From assembly GCF_004362855.1 (NCBI RefSeq), contig NZ_SNXW01000001.1, positions 58,027-122,026 on the forward strand: a stretch of 64,000 nucleotides of DNA, written 5' to 3'. This document shows positions 8,746-17,057 of this stretch, one piece after another (position 1 is the first letter of the stretch; every line of letters begins with the position of its first letter). Origin of the DNA: Aquabacterium commune (GTDB lineage Bacteria; Pseudomonadota; Gammaproteobacteria; Burkholderiales; Burkholderiaceae_C). The notes under the pieces are model-generated. The model saw only the letters and a program-made list of their open reading frames with translations, had not been told where the DNA came from and made no database searches. Position numbers and translations under genes: made by a program.

Positions 8746-9690
8746 CTAGCCGGAACCACCCCCCCGGGGATGGTGCTGGGCATGCAACTGCCGCAAGCGC
8801 TCACGCGCCACGTGGGTGTAAACCTGCGTGGTCGAGATGTCGGCATGGCCCAGCAGCATCTGCACGACACGCAAATCGGCACCGTGGTTGAGCAGGTGCG
8901 TCGCGAAGGCGTGGCGCAAGGTGTGGGGCGAGAGGTGCTGGTGGATGCCCGCCACCAAGGCGTACTTGCGGATGATCTTCCAGAACATCTGCCGCGACAT
9001 GCCCTGGCCTTGCGAGGTCACGAACAAGGCTTCGCTGACGCGCTGCACACCCAGGATCTGCCCACGGGCCTCGTCCAGGTAGCGCTGCAAGCACGCACCA
9101 GCCTCCTGGCCAAAGGGCACCAGGCGCTCCTTGCTGCCTTTGCCCGTGACGCGCACAACGCCCTCGTTCAAACCCAGTTGCACCGTGCGCAGGGTGACCA
9201 ACTCGCTCACGCGCAGGCCGCTGGCGTAGAGCAACTCCAGCATGGCGCGGTCGCGCAGGCCGAGCTTGTCGAGCACATCGGGTGCGGCCAGCAAGCGCTC
9301 AACCTGCTGCTCGGTGAGCGTGCCGGGCAAGCGCATGCGCTGGCGGGGGGCGTCCATGCGCAGAGTCGGATCCTGGGTGCACAGGCCTTCGCGCACGGCC
9401 CAGCGGTAAAAGCGGCGGAACACGCTGAGGCGGCGGCCCACAGACGAAGGCTTGGACTCGGCATGGCGATTGGCCATGTAAGCCTGCACCTCATGCTCAG
9501 CGGCTTGCACCAGGGTGGCACCGCCTTGGGCTTGCAGCCAGGTGGCCAGCGCGCTGAGGTCACGCCGGTACGCGGACAGGGTGTTGGCGCTCAGGCCATC
9601 TTCGAGCCAGAGGGCATCGATGAAGCGGTCCAGGTGCGGATCGGCTTGCAAAGCAGCGTGCGGTGTGGCTTGCGTGTCAGACACCACCAC
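8746..9690 (-). CDS. xerD: Site-specific tyrosine recombinase XerD
   Basis: With XerC it resolves chromosome dimers at dif. It has up to 314 residues. An N-terminal SAM-like core-binding domain (about 20–105) precedes the catalytic domain with R (SGLRVSEL), K (TGKGSKERLVPFG), HxxR (SPHTLRHAFATHLL), H (LLGHADISTTQVYTH) and the nucleophile Tyr. Three GTG codons in a row (9690, 9687, 9684) are possible starts; the first is given. The start overlaps the end of the preceding chalcone-isomerase-like gene by 14 bases, so the two are probably cotranscribed. It has a Gly-rich short extra C-terminus. Confidence 0.93.
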   Translation of the reverse strand: MVVSDTQATPHAALQADPHLDRFIDALWLEDGLSANTLSAYRRDLSALATWLQAQGGATLVQAAEHEVQAYMANRHAESKPSSVGRRLSVFRRFYRWAVREGLCTQDPTLRMDAPRQRMRLPGTLTEQQVERLLAAPDVLDKLGLRDRAMLELLYASGLRVSELVTLRTVQLGLNEGVVRVTGKGSKERLVPFGQEAGACLQRYLDEARGQILGVQRVSEALFVTSQGQGMSRQMFWKIIRKYALVAGIHQHLSPHTLRHAFATHLLNHGADLRVVQMLLGHADISTTQVYTHVARERLRQLHAQHHPRGGGSG

Positions 9691-10291
9691 CCAGCAAGCC
9701 CTCTTTCAAGCGCTTGTCCACCGGTTTGTCGCCCACGAAAATCTTGAGCACGGAGCGGTACAGGTCATCGCCCACCACAGGCGTGCCCACGAAACGCTCG
9801 TTGAGGCGCAGCACGGTGCCACGCTCGGGCACGAAGTCGATGTCGATGGTGTCGCCCACGCGCAGATCACCCATGCTGTCGAGGTGGGCCGCCAGGCGTG
9901 TGAGCCTGTCTTCCATCTGCGCCTGGGCCGCTTCGGTTTCGTTGCGGGCGATGCGGCTGGTCAGCGACTTGGTGAGCTCGTGGCTGGGGGCGTCCAGCAT
10001 GATCTTCAGGCGCAGGCGCTTGGGGCCTGGCATGGTCAGCACCTGGACGCTGTCGCGGGTGGGCGCAGGCAGGTAGAGGCCCGCCACGAAGGCCTTGACC
10101 CAGGCCACACCGCGCAAACCGAGGCCATTGAGCCTCAGGGTGCGGTCGGACAGCACCGCGGTGTCATCGAACTGCTGCCCGTCCAGCGTGGCGGCACAGG
10201 CATGGCCCAGCCAGGCGCCCGACAAGGCCGTCAGCAAGGTAGCCACGGCCAGTTGCCGCATGGCGCGCAGGCGCCAGGAAATGGAATCCAT
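9677..10291 (-). CDS. Exported chalcone isomerase-like domain protein
   Basis: 204 residues. The N-terminus is a signal peptide (LAVATLLTALSGAWLGHACA). The rest matches the bacterial chalcone-isomerase-like fold: LNGLGLRGVAWVKAFVAGLYLPAP, then LRLKIMLDAPSHELTKSLTSRI and IDIDFVPERGTVLRLNERF. Plant enzymes of this fold cyclise chalcones, but the bacterial exported group has no proven reaction and may bind fatty acids. It overlaps xerD and is divergent from the AEC transporter across a 102-base gap holding an inverted repeat. Confidence 0.8.
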   Translation of the reverse strand: MDSISWRLRAMRQLAVATLLTALSGAWLGHACAATLDGQQFDDTAVLSDRTLRLNGLGLRGVAWVKAFVAGLYLPAPTRDSVQVLTMPGPKRLRLKIMLDAPSHELTKSLTSRIARNETEAAQAQMEDRLTRLAAHLDSMGDLRVGDTIDIDFVPERGTVLRLNERFVGTPVVGDDLYRSVLKIFVGDKPVDKRLKEGLLGGGV

Positions 10292-10340
10292 GCAATCTCG
10301 TCCTTGTTGCCAGAGGCTGGGCCCCGTGGGTGATGTGAGG

Positions 10341-10360
10341 GCATGTGGGGTTCCACATGC
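10341..10360. promoter_or_regulatory. Perfect 8-bp inverted repeat between divergent genes
   Basis: GCATGTGG and CCACATGC are separated by GGTT. It lies 50 bases from the exported-protein start and 34 bases before the AEC transporter start. There is no U tract, so it is more likely an operator than a terminator. No regulator binding this sequence is recognised. Confidence 0.4.
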
Positions 10361-10393
10361 GCAAATCAAGGGGATGGCGTTACCCTGCTGCCC

Positions 10394-11299
10394 ATGCTGG
10401 ACCCGCTGATGCTGCTGCCCGACTTCCTGTTGATTGTGGGCGGATTCCTGCTGTGTCGTTTCACGGCTCTCGAACGCCCCACCTGGGACGTGGTCGAGCG
10501 TCTGGTTTACAACCTGCTGTTCCCGGCCCTGCTGTTCGCCTCCATCGTCAAAAGCCCGCTGCGCCCGACCGATGCCGCGGCCATGGCGGGCGCCGGTGTG
10601 GCGCTGAGCCTGCTCGGTCTGGGCCTGGCCACCCTGCTGCGCCATGGCCCGGGCGTGGACGCGCGCCTGCACGCCAGTGGGGCGCAGGTCGCTTTCCGGT
10701 TCAACTCCTACATCGCCCTGGCCTTGGCCGACCGGCTGCTGGGTGCGCAGGGCGTGGCGCTGATCGCCATCCTCATCGCCCTGTGCGTGCCCCTGTGCAA
10801 CGCCGGTGCCGTCTGGAGCCTGGCGCGGCAAGGCGGTCACAACACCCTGCGGGAGATGGCACGCAACCCGCTGATCATCAGCACCCTGGCTGGCTTGGCG
10901 GTGCGGGTGCTGGACATCCCTTTGCCGCACTTCTTGATGGAAACGGTGGGCCGCATCGGACAGGCCGCCCTGCCCATGGGCCTGCTGGCCGTGGGGGCCG
11001 GCCTGCAATGGACGGGGCTGGCCGCCGCCCCCGGTCTGGCGGGTGGCCTGCTGGCGATCCGGCACCTGGTGCTGCCCCTGGCGGCCCTGCTGCTGGGCCA
11101 GTGGCTGGCCCTGCCCGATGCACAACGGGCCATCCTGGTGGCTTTTGGCGCATTGCCGACCGCCTCCAGCGCCTACGTGCTGGCCGTGCGCATGGGTGGC
11201 AACGGCCCGTTTGTGGCGGGCCTCATCACCCTGTCCACCTTGCTGGGCATGGTCACCGTGCCCTTGTGGGTCGGGGTCCTGCGCTGGCTGCCAGCCTGA
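10394..11299 (+). CDS. AEC family transporter
   Basis: Auxin-efflux-carrier superfamily permease of 301 residues with about ten membrane segments in two halves, separated near residue 150. Bacterial members carry malate, other small organic acids or unknown substrates. The start MLDPLMLLPDFLLIVGGFLLCR was chosen because it is family-like; an ATG at 10343 lies inside the inverted repeat and would add an unrelated 17 residues. Typical features are the Asn/Pro-rich NPLIISTLAGLAVRVLDIPLP and the C-terminal FGALPTASSAYVLAVRMGG. No adjacent metabolic gene points to a substrate. Confidence 0.85.
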   Translation: MLDPLMLLPDFLLIVGGFLLCRFTALERPTWDVVERLVYNLLFPALLFASIVKSPLRPTDAAAMAGAGVALSLLGLGLATLLRHGPGVDARLHASGAQVAFRFNSYIALALADRLLGAQGVALIAILIALCVPLCNAGAVWSLARQGGHNTLREMARNPLIISTLAGLAVRVLDIPLPHFLMETVGRIGQAALPMGLLAVGAGLQWTGLAAAPGLAGGLLAIRHLVLPLAALLLGQWLALPDAQRAILVAFGALPTASSAYVLAVRMGGNGPFVAGLITLSTLLGMVTVPLWVGVLRWLPA

Positions 11300-11587
11300 T
11301 GGGCTCACGGCGGGCACCTGCGGCCAGCCGATGTGGTCCATGGGGCGCAGGTCTTTGAGGAAGCTTGATGGCAGGCCATGGGCGGTGAAAGCAGGCAGAG
11401 GGAACGGGTGTTGAAACCGGGCTGTGGATGCGCGGCGGAAAGCTGTCGTGATCATCCGCGAGGGGCCCCGTCCAGGTCTCCCCTCTGAAGGGGGAACGGT
11501 GCGCACAATGTTCCCGCGTCAACGCGTGGCTTGTGCCACCAGGTTCGCTGCAGCGTGGCAAGCTGGTGGCCTCACACCGGGTTGAAC
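11300..11587. other. Intergenic stretch with a short GC hairpin
   Basis: 288 bases separate the AEC transporter from the acetyltransferase. The only structure seen is CCCCT-CTGA-AGGGG at 11480–11493, a 5-bp GC stem without a U tract. Similar hairpins occur at 1003–1017 and 27044–27057. No open reading frame here looks coding. Confidence 0.4.
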
Positions 11588-12178
11588 ATGCCGATGCAAA
11601 TCTCTGCCACCACCCTCCAGGGCCGCCGTGTGCGGCTGGAGCCCCTGTCGCGCCCCCTGCACGAAGCGGGCATTGCCGCGGCCATCGCCGATGGCGAGCT
11701 CTGGGCGCTGCCCGTCACTTTTGTGCCGCACCCACGCGACTTGGCAGGCTTTTTCGAAGCGGCCGATGCGGCATTGGCTGCGGGACGCGAGCTGGCGTTT
11801 GCCACGGTGGACGCGGACAGCGGCGCGGTGGTCGGCAGCACGCGCTTCCGCTGCATCGAAGCAGCGCACCGGCGGGTGGAGATCGGCTTCACCTTCATCG
11901 CGCGCAGCTGGCAGCGCACGCACGTCAACACCGAGGCCAAGTACCTCATGCTGCGCCATGCCTTCGAACACTGGGCCTGCAACCGCGTGGAGTTGCTGAC
12001 CGACGCGCGCAACCTGACGTCGCGTCAGGCCATCGTGCGCATCGGGGCGCGCGAGGAGGGCACGCTGCGCAGCCACATGGTGATGCGCGACGGCTTCGTC
12101 CGTGACTCGGTGATGCACGCCATCACCCAGCACGACTGGCCCGAGGTGCGGGCGAGCCTGGAAGCACGCTTGCGCTGA
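11588..12178 (+). CDS. GNAT family N-acetyltransferase (RimJ/RimL-like)
   Basis: 196 residues from the ATG at 11588 (a second ATG follows two codons later). The family transfers acetyl from acetyl-CoA to amino groups, often ribosomal-protein N-termini or small amines. Recognisable parts are LQGRRVRLEPLSRPLHEAGI at the N-terminus, VVGSTRFRCIEAAHRRVEIGFTFI and WQRTHVNTEAKYLMLRHAFEHW. The last holds a variant of the acetyl-CoA loop. NRVELLTDARNLTSRQAIVRIGAREEGTLRSHMVMRDG is the RimL-like C-terminal half. It stands alone, convergent with an unknown membrane protein. Confidence 0.85.
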   Translation: MPMQISATTLQGRRVRLEPLSRPLHEAGIAAAIADGELWALPVTFVPHPRDLAGFFEAADAALAAGRELAFATVDADSGAVVGSTRFRCIEAAHRRVEIGFTFIARSWQRTHVNTEAKYLMLRHAFEHWACNRVELLTDARNLTSRQAIVRIGAREEGTLRSHMVMRDGFVRDSVMHAITQHDWPEVRASLEARLR

Positions 12179-12205
12179 AGGCCCAGGCCCCTGTCAGCGC
12201 TCAGT

Positions 12206-12964
12206 TCAGTTGGAGGCGCCGCTGTTGTACATCCGCTGGATGTCTTCCATGGCCTGAGAGAGCTTGGCAGGCGAGCGCTCTGCCGGTTCGGTCTTGAGCT
12301 GCCAGTCGCCGAAAGCCGAAGCGCGGCGGCGTTTGAACTCGGTTTCGCGGTTGAGCGCCGCCATCTGGGCTTCGTCTTCGGGGTTGGCCACCATGCCGCC
12401 GACCATGCTGCCCACCTTGGCCTGCCAGGCTTCGGCTCGCTGGGTGCGCTTGGCCTCGTCGGGCTCCATGTCGGCCACCAGCACCACGCCCATCAGGGTG
12501 GCTTCCACCAGGGTGAATTCGCCTGACTTCATGCGTTCGGGCAGTTCGCTCATGAGCGCTTCGGCCATCTGACGGCGCTTGCGGGCATCGCGCTGCTCGT
12601 CGAGGTTCTGCCAGGTCTCGAACGCCTTCTGATAGCGCAGGTAGCTGACGATGCGGGTGGCTTCGGCCTTGGCATTGGGCTGCCGTTTCAGGGCCGCTTC
12701 CAGTGAGTTCCAGTCGGCCTCGCTGAGGTCGGACGGGCGGCCATCGGCCAGCACGGGCGGGTTGAGCTCCGGCGCCCCCGTGGCCACCACCGAGGCACTG
12801 TTGCCCATGCCAGGCCACATGCCGTTGCCTGCGTTGCTGTTGCTCTGGGCGGCACCGCCGTCGTTCGAGGGGGCGAAGGCCCAGTAAGCGCCAGCGGCGG
12901 CTGCTGCCAGGGCGGCCGCGATGGCCACACCTTGCCAGGAGCGGCTTTTTTCGACAGTGATCAT
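12206..12964 (-). CDS. Membrane-anchored protein of unknown function
   Basis: 252 residues. A single N-terminal membrane segment (WQGVAIAAALAAAAAGAYWAFA, about 10–31) leaves the rest in the periplasm. A Gly/Asn/Ser linker (about 35–60) leads to a charged alpha-helical domain (about 75–250) rich in Arg, Glu and Ala, for example RYQKAFETWQNLDEQRDARKR. The shape (anchor, linker, helical Arg/Glu domain) recalls lipase-chaperone or PlcR-type accessory proteins, but I see no diagnostic motif and no lipase neighbour, so this is only a resemblance. It ends 28 bases from the convergent acetyltransferase. Confidence 0.65.
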   Translation of the reverse strand: MITVEKSRSWQGVAIAAALAAAAAGAYWAFAPSNDGGAAQSNSNAGNGMWPGMGNSASVVATGAPELNPPVLADGRPSDLSEADWNSLEAALKRQPNAKAEATRIVSYLRYQKAFETWQNLDEQRDARKRRQMAEALMSELPERMKSGEFTLVEATLMGVVLVADMEPDEAKRTQRAEAWQAKVGSMVGGMVANPEDEAQMAALNRETEFKRRRASAFGDWQLKTEPAERSPAKLSQAMEDIQRMYNSGASN

Positions 12965-13233
12965 GGGTTCGTCAACGAGTGCAAAGGGACGTGATGCGCC
13001 TAGGATAACGCCAGCCGGTGCGCCCTCGGGCACGGCCACGTCCGGAGAAACACCCCCCACCCCCGCGAGCAGGCGCCATGTCTTTGTGCCGGGTGGCTGG
13101 CTTGGGCACGGCGCGCCACACCGGCCACCGAAGTTGGCAGCGTCCTTGAGACAAATCAAATAGTCAGATTGACGGATGCCGCCGCAGGAGAGATGCTGCA
13201 GCGCAACACTCGCAGATTCACCCCTCCCCTCGC

Positions 13234-14277
13234 ATGAACACCTCCTCGCTGCGCTGGACCCTGCCCCTGGTCGCCATCGCCGGTGCCCTTGGCCTGGCCT
13301 ACTGGCTGCACACCCGAGACCACGGCCTGCCCGAAGGCCTGGCACGCGGCAATGGCCGCATGGAAGTCGAGCGCATCGACATCGCGGCGAAGTACCCGGG
13401 CCGCATCGTCGAGTTGCCGGTGCACGAGGGGGACCTGGTGAAGGCCGGCGACCTGATCGCGCGCCAGGACAGCACCGACTTGCTGGCCCAGCGTGACGCC
13501 GTGGCCGCCGCCCGCGACCGCGCAGGCCAGGCCATGCAGCGCGCCCAGGCCGAGACCGAGGTGCGGCGCGTGCAGGCCCGGCTGGCCCAGTTGGAGCTGG
13601 ACCACGCGGGCAAGCTGCAGCAGGATGCGCTGGTCTCGGGTGCCGAGGTCGAGCGCCGCACGGCCCAGCGCGACGGCGAACAGGCGGGCGTGAAAGTGGC
13701 CACCGCGGCCATTGGCGAGGCCACGGCAGCCCGTGGCGAGGCCGAAGCGCAGATCCGCCGCCTGAACGTGGCCATCGAGGACATGAGCTTGCGCGCGCCG
13801 GTGGACGGCCGCATCGAGTACCGCGTGGTCGAGCCCGGCTCGGTCATCCCGTCCGGCGGGCGCGTGGTGACGCTGCTCAACCTGGCCGATGCGCACATGA
13901 CCGTCTTCCTGCCCACCGCGGTGGCGGGCAAGTTGCAGGTGGGCGACGAAGCGCGCATCGTGCTGGACGCCGCCCCGCAGCACGTGGTGCCGGCCAAGGT
14001 GTCGTTCGTGGCGGCCGAAGCGCAGTTCACGCCCAAGCACGTGGAAACCGATGCGGAGCGCGAGAAGCTGGTGTTCCGGGTGAAGCTGCAGGTGCCGCGC
14101 GAGGTGGCCCAGCGCTACAGCCGCTACGTCAAGGCCGGGCTGACCGGGCATGGCCATGTGCGCACCGACGCGCGCACGCCCTGGCCCGCGTCCCTTCAGG
14201 TGAAGTTGCCTGAGACGACCGCTGAAGCCGCGCCTGCTGCTTCGGCCTCCGCCACGGCATCGCAGGCCAAGCCGTGA
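13234..14277 (+). CDS. HlyD family periplasmic adaptor (YhiI-like)
   Basis: 347-residue membrane fusion protein. It has an N-terminal anchor (LPLVAIAGALGLAYWL, about 10–25) and a split lipoyl/biotinyl-like domain (RIDIAAKYPGRIVELPVHEGDLVKAGDLIA and LRAPVDGRIEYRVVEPGSV). An alpha-helical hairpin of Ala/Arg/Glu heptads (about 90–185) and a beta-barrel (KLQVGDEARIVLD…) complete it. It connects the inner-membrane ABC pump encoded by the next two genes to an outer-membrane channel. Its TGA overlaps the next start as GTGA. Confidence 0.9.
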   Translation: MNTSSLRWTLPLVAIAGALGLAYWLHTRDHGLPEGLARGNGRMEVERIDIAAKYPGRIVELPVHEGDLVKAGDLIARQDSTDLLAQRDAVAAARDRAGQAMQRAQAETEVRRVQARLAQLELDHAGKLQQDALVSGAEVERRTAQRDGEQAGVKVATAAIGEATAARGEAEAQIRRLNVAIEDMSLRAPVDGRIEYRVVEPGSVIPSGGRVVTLLNLADAHMTVFLPTAVAGKLQVGDEARIVLDAAPQHVVPAKVSFVAAEAQFTPKHVETDAEREKLVFRVKLQVPREVAQRYSRYVKAGLTGHGHVRTDARTPWPASLQVKLPETTAEAAPAASASATASQAKP

Positions 14278-17054
14278 ACCGCATCGCGCCCGCCGTGGTG
14301 CTCCAGGACGTCAGCCACCGATACGGCGATGTCACCGCGCTGCACCACATCTCGCTGAGCTTGCCGGCCGGGCAGACCATCGGCCTGGTCGGGCCCGACG
14401 GCGTGGGCAAGTCGACGCTGCTGTCGCTGATCGCGGGCGTCAAGCGCCTGCAGCGTGGCGGCGTGCGAGTGCTCGGCCACGACATGGCCCAGGCCCGCGA
14501 GCGCGCCGTGCTCGCGCCGCGCGTGGCCTTCATGCCGCAGGGCTTGGGCCGCAACTTGTACCCGACGCTGTCGGTGGCCGAGAACATCGACTTCTTCGCC
14601 CGGCTGTTCGGCCAGGGGGCGCGCGAGCGCGCCGCGCGCCTGCAGCGCCTGATGGACGCCACCGGCCTCAGCCCTTTCCGCGACCGCCCTGCGGGCAAGC
14701 TGTCCGGCGGCATGAAGCAAAAGCTGGGCTTGTGCTGCGCGCTGGTGCACGACCCGGACCTGCTCATCCTCGACGAGCCCACCACGGGCGTGGACCCGCT
14801 GTCGCGGCGGCAGTTCTGGGCCCTGGTCGAGGCCTTGCGCGCCGAGCGCCCGGGCATGAGCGTCATCGTCGCCACGGCCTACATGGAAGAAGCCGAGCGT
14901 TTCGAGCACCTCGTGGCCATGAACGGTGGCCGTGTGCTGGTGTTCGACCGCACGCGCGAGGTGCTGGCACGCACGCCACAAGGCACGCTGGAGGCGGCCT
15001 ACATCGACCTGTTGCCGCCCGAGCAGCGCGGCAACACCGCGCCGCTCGCCATCCCGCCCCGGCTGCACAGCGAGGGGCCGCCGGCCATCGAGGCCACGAG
15101 GCTGACCCGGCGTTTTGGCGACTTCGTCGCGGTGGACGGGGTGAGCTTCCGCATCGAGCGCGGTGAGATCTTCGGCTTCCTGGGCTCCAACGGCTGCGGC
15201 AAGACCACGACCATGAAGATGTTGACGGGCCTGCTCGACATCAGCAGCGGCGAGGCCCGCTTGCTGGGCGAACCGATCCGTGCGGGCGACCTGGCAACGC
15301 GGCTGCGCGTGGGCTACATGTCGCAGGCCTTCTCGCTGTACGAAGAGCTCAGCGTGCGCCAGAACCTGGGCCTGCACGCCCGCCTCTACCGCCTGGACGG
15401 CCCTCACGCCACCGAAGCCATCGATGCCGCCCTGCGCGATTTCGACCTGCAAGCGCACGCCGACGCCAGCCCCAAGGCCTTGTCGCTGGGCATCCGCCAG
15501 CGCCTGCAACTGGCCGCGGCCTGCCTGCACAAGCCGGAGGTGCTGATCCTGGACGAGCCCACCTCGGGCGTGGACCCGGCCGCGCGCGACCTGTTCTGGC
15601 GCCGGCTGGTGACGCTGTCGCGCGAGCAGCAGGTCACCATCTTTGTGTCCACCCACTTCATGAACGAGGCCGAGCGCTGCGACCGCATCTCGCTGATGCA
15701 CCGTGGGCGCGTGCTGGCCGTGGGCTCACCCGCCGAACTGCGCGACAGCCAGCAGGCCGATTCGCTGGAGACCGCTTTCGTGGCCTACCTGCAGGCGGCC
15801 GATGACACCGTGCAAGCCGCCCAGGCCGCATCCACAGCCAACGCAGCATCCACCCCCAACGCCGCGGCGTCTGCAGAAACCACGGCAGCACCCAGCGCCG
15901 CAGGTGCACCTTCGCGCCACAGCCTGAGCGCCTGGCTGGCCGGCGTGTGGGCCTTCGCCCTGCGCGAGGGACTGGAGTTGCGCCGCGACCGCATCCGCCT
16001 GACCTTCGCCCTGCTGGGGCCGATCATCCTGCTGGTGACGGCGGCCTGGAGCATCTCTTTCGACGTCGAGCACGTGAAATTCGCGGTGCTCGACCACGAC
16101 CAGACCCACGACAGCCGCCAGCTCATCGGGCACTTCGCGGGTTCGCGCTATTTCGAGCAGCAGCCCGACCTGCACGCCGACGACGAAGTGCAAACCAGCC
16201 TGCGTCGCCACGACGTGAGCCTGGTGATGGAGATCCCGCCGGGCTTTGGCCGCGACCTGCTGGCCGGGCGTCGCCCCGAAGTCGGCTTCTTCATCGATGG
16301 CACCCAGCCCTTCACGGCAGAGAACGTGCGTGGCTACGCCCAGGGCATCGTGCTGGAACACGCCATGCGCTTCGCCCGCGAAACACCCGGCCTGACGCCT
16401 CCCACCCTGCCCGCACGGCTGGAGCCACGCTTTGCCTACAACCAGTCCTTCCGCAGCATCTATGCCTCCACCCCGGGCCTGTTGATGCTGTGCCTCATCA
16501 TCATCCCGACCATGCTGACGGCGCTGGGCGTGGTGCGCGAAAAGGAGATGGGCTCCATCCTCAACCTCTACGCCTCGCCGGCCACCGTGGGCCAGTTCCT
16601 GCTGGGCAAGCAGATGCCGTACATCGCCCTGGCCATGGCCAGCTACCTGACGCTGGTGTTCCTCAGCGTGTTCCTGCTGCAGGTGCCGCTCAAGGGCAGC
16701 TTCCTGGCGCTGAGCCTGGGCGCGCTGTGCTTTGTGTTCGCCACCACGGCGCTGGGCCTCTTCCTGTCGGCCTTCCTGCGCTCGCAGGTGGCAGCTTCGT
16801 TCGCCTCGGCCATCATTTGTCTGATCCCCTCGGTGAACTTCTCCGGCCTGCTCTACCCAGTCTCCACGCTGACGGGCGCGGCGGTCTGGGTCGGCAAGGG
16901 CTTCCCGGCCTCGTGGTTCCAGCTCATCAGCCTGGGCGCCTTCACCAAGGGCTTGGGCATGGGCAGCTTCTGGCCGATGTACGCGGCGCTGCTGGGCTTT
17001 GGACTGCTGTACCTGGGCCTGGCACGCCTGCTCGTGCGCAAGCAGGAGGGCTGA
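14274..17054 (+). CDS. ABC exporter fusion: two ATPase domains plus ABC-2 permease (RbbA-like)
   Basis: 926 residues. ATPase 1 has Walker A GPDGVGKST (about 40), signature LSGGMKQKLGL (about 142) and Walker B LLILDEPTTGVD (about 163). ATPase 2 has Walker A GSNGCGKTTT (about 304), Walker B VLILDEPTSGVD (about 424), and a degenerate signature LSLGIRQ (about 403). An Ala-rich linker (about 505–545) is followed by an ABC-2 permease (about 555–926) with six membrane segments and a large periplasmic loop. The layout matches the E. coli ribosome-associated ATPase RbbA/YhiH, in the order yhiI–rbbA–yhhJ. The start is a GTG in GTGA overlap with the adaptor. Substrate unknown; drug-like compounds are plausible. 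Confidence 0.9.
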   Translation: MNRIAPAVVLQDVSHRYGDVTALHHISLSLPAGQTIGLVGPDGVGKSTLLSLIAGVKRLQRGGVRVLGHDMAQARERAVLAPRVAFMPQGLGRNLYPTLSVAENIDFFARLFGQGARERAARLQRLMDATGLSPFRDRPAGKLSGGMKQKLGLCCALVHDPDLLILDEPTTGVDPLSRRQFWALVEALRAERPGMSVIVATAYMEEAERFEHLVAMNGGRVLVFDRTREVLARTPQGTLEAAYIDLLPPEQRGNTAPLAIPPRLHSEGPPAIEATRLTRRFGDFVAVDGVSFRIERGEIFGFLGSNGCGKTTTMKMLTGLLDISSGEARLLGEPIRAGDLATRLRVGYMSQAFSLYEELSVRQNLGLHARLYRLDGPHATEAIDAALRDFDLQAHADASPKALSLGIRQRLQLAAACLHKPEVLILDEPTSGVDPAARDLFWRRLVTLSREQQVTIFVSTHFMNEAERCDRISLMHRGRVLAVGSPAELRDSQQADSLETAFVAYLQAADDTVQAAQAASTANAASTPNAAASAETTAAPSAAGAPSRHSLSAWLAGVWAFALREGLELRRDRIRLTFALLGPIILLVTAAWSISFDVEHVKFAVLDHDQTHDSRQLIGHFAGSRYFEQQPDLHADDEVQTSLRRHDVSLVMEIPPGFGRDLLAGRRPEVGFFIDGTQPFTAENVRGYAQGIVLEHAMRFARETPGLTPPTLPARLEPRFAYNQSFRSIYASTPGLLMLCLIIIPTMLTALGVVREKEMGSILNLYASPATVGQFLLGKQMPYIALAMASYLTLVFLSVFLLQVPLKGSFLALSLGALCFVFATTALGLFLSAFLRSQVAASFASAIICLIPSVNFSGLLYPVSTLTGAAVWVGKGFPASWFQLISLGAFTKGLGMGSFWPMYAALLGFGLLYLGLARLLVRKQEG

Positions 17055-17057
17055 AGC

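Noticed and set aside
10292..11506. Upstream in-frame extension of the chalcone-isomerase-like gene
   Set aside because: The extra residues are Gln/His-rich with no signal peptide. The ATG at 10291 begins a normal signal sequence, and the extension lies opposite the AEC transporter.
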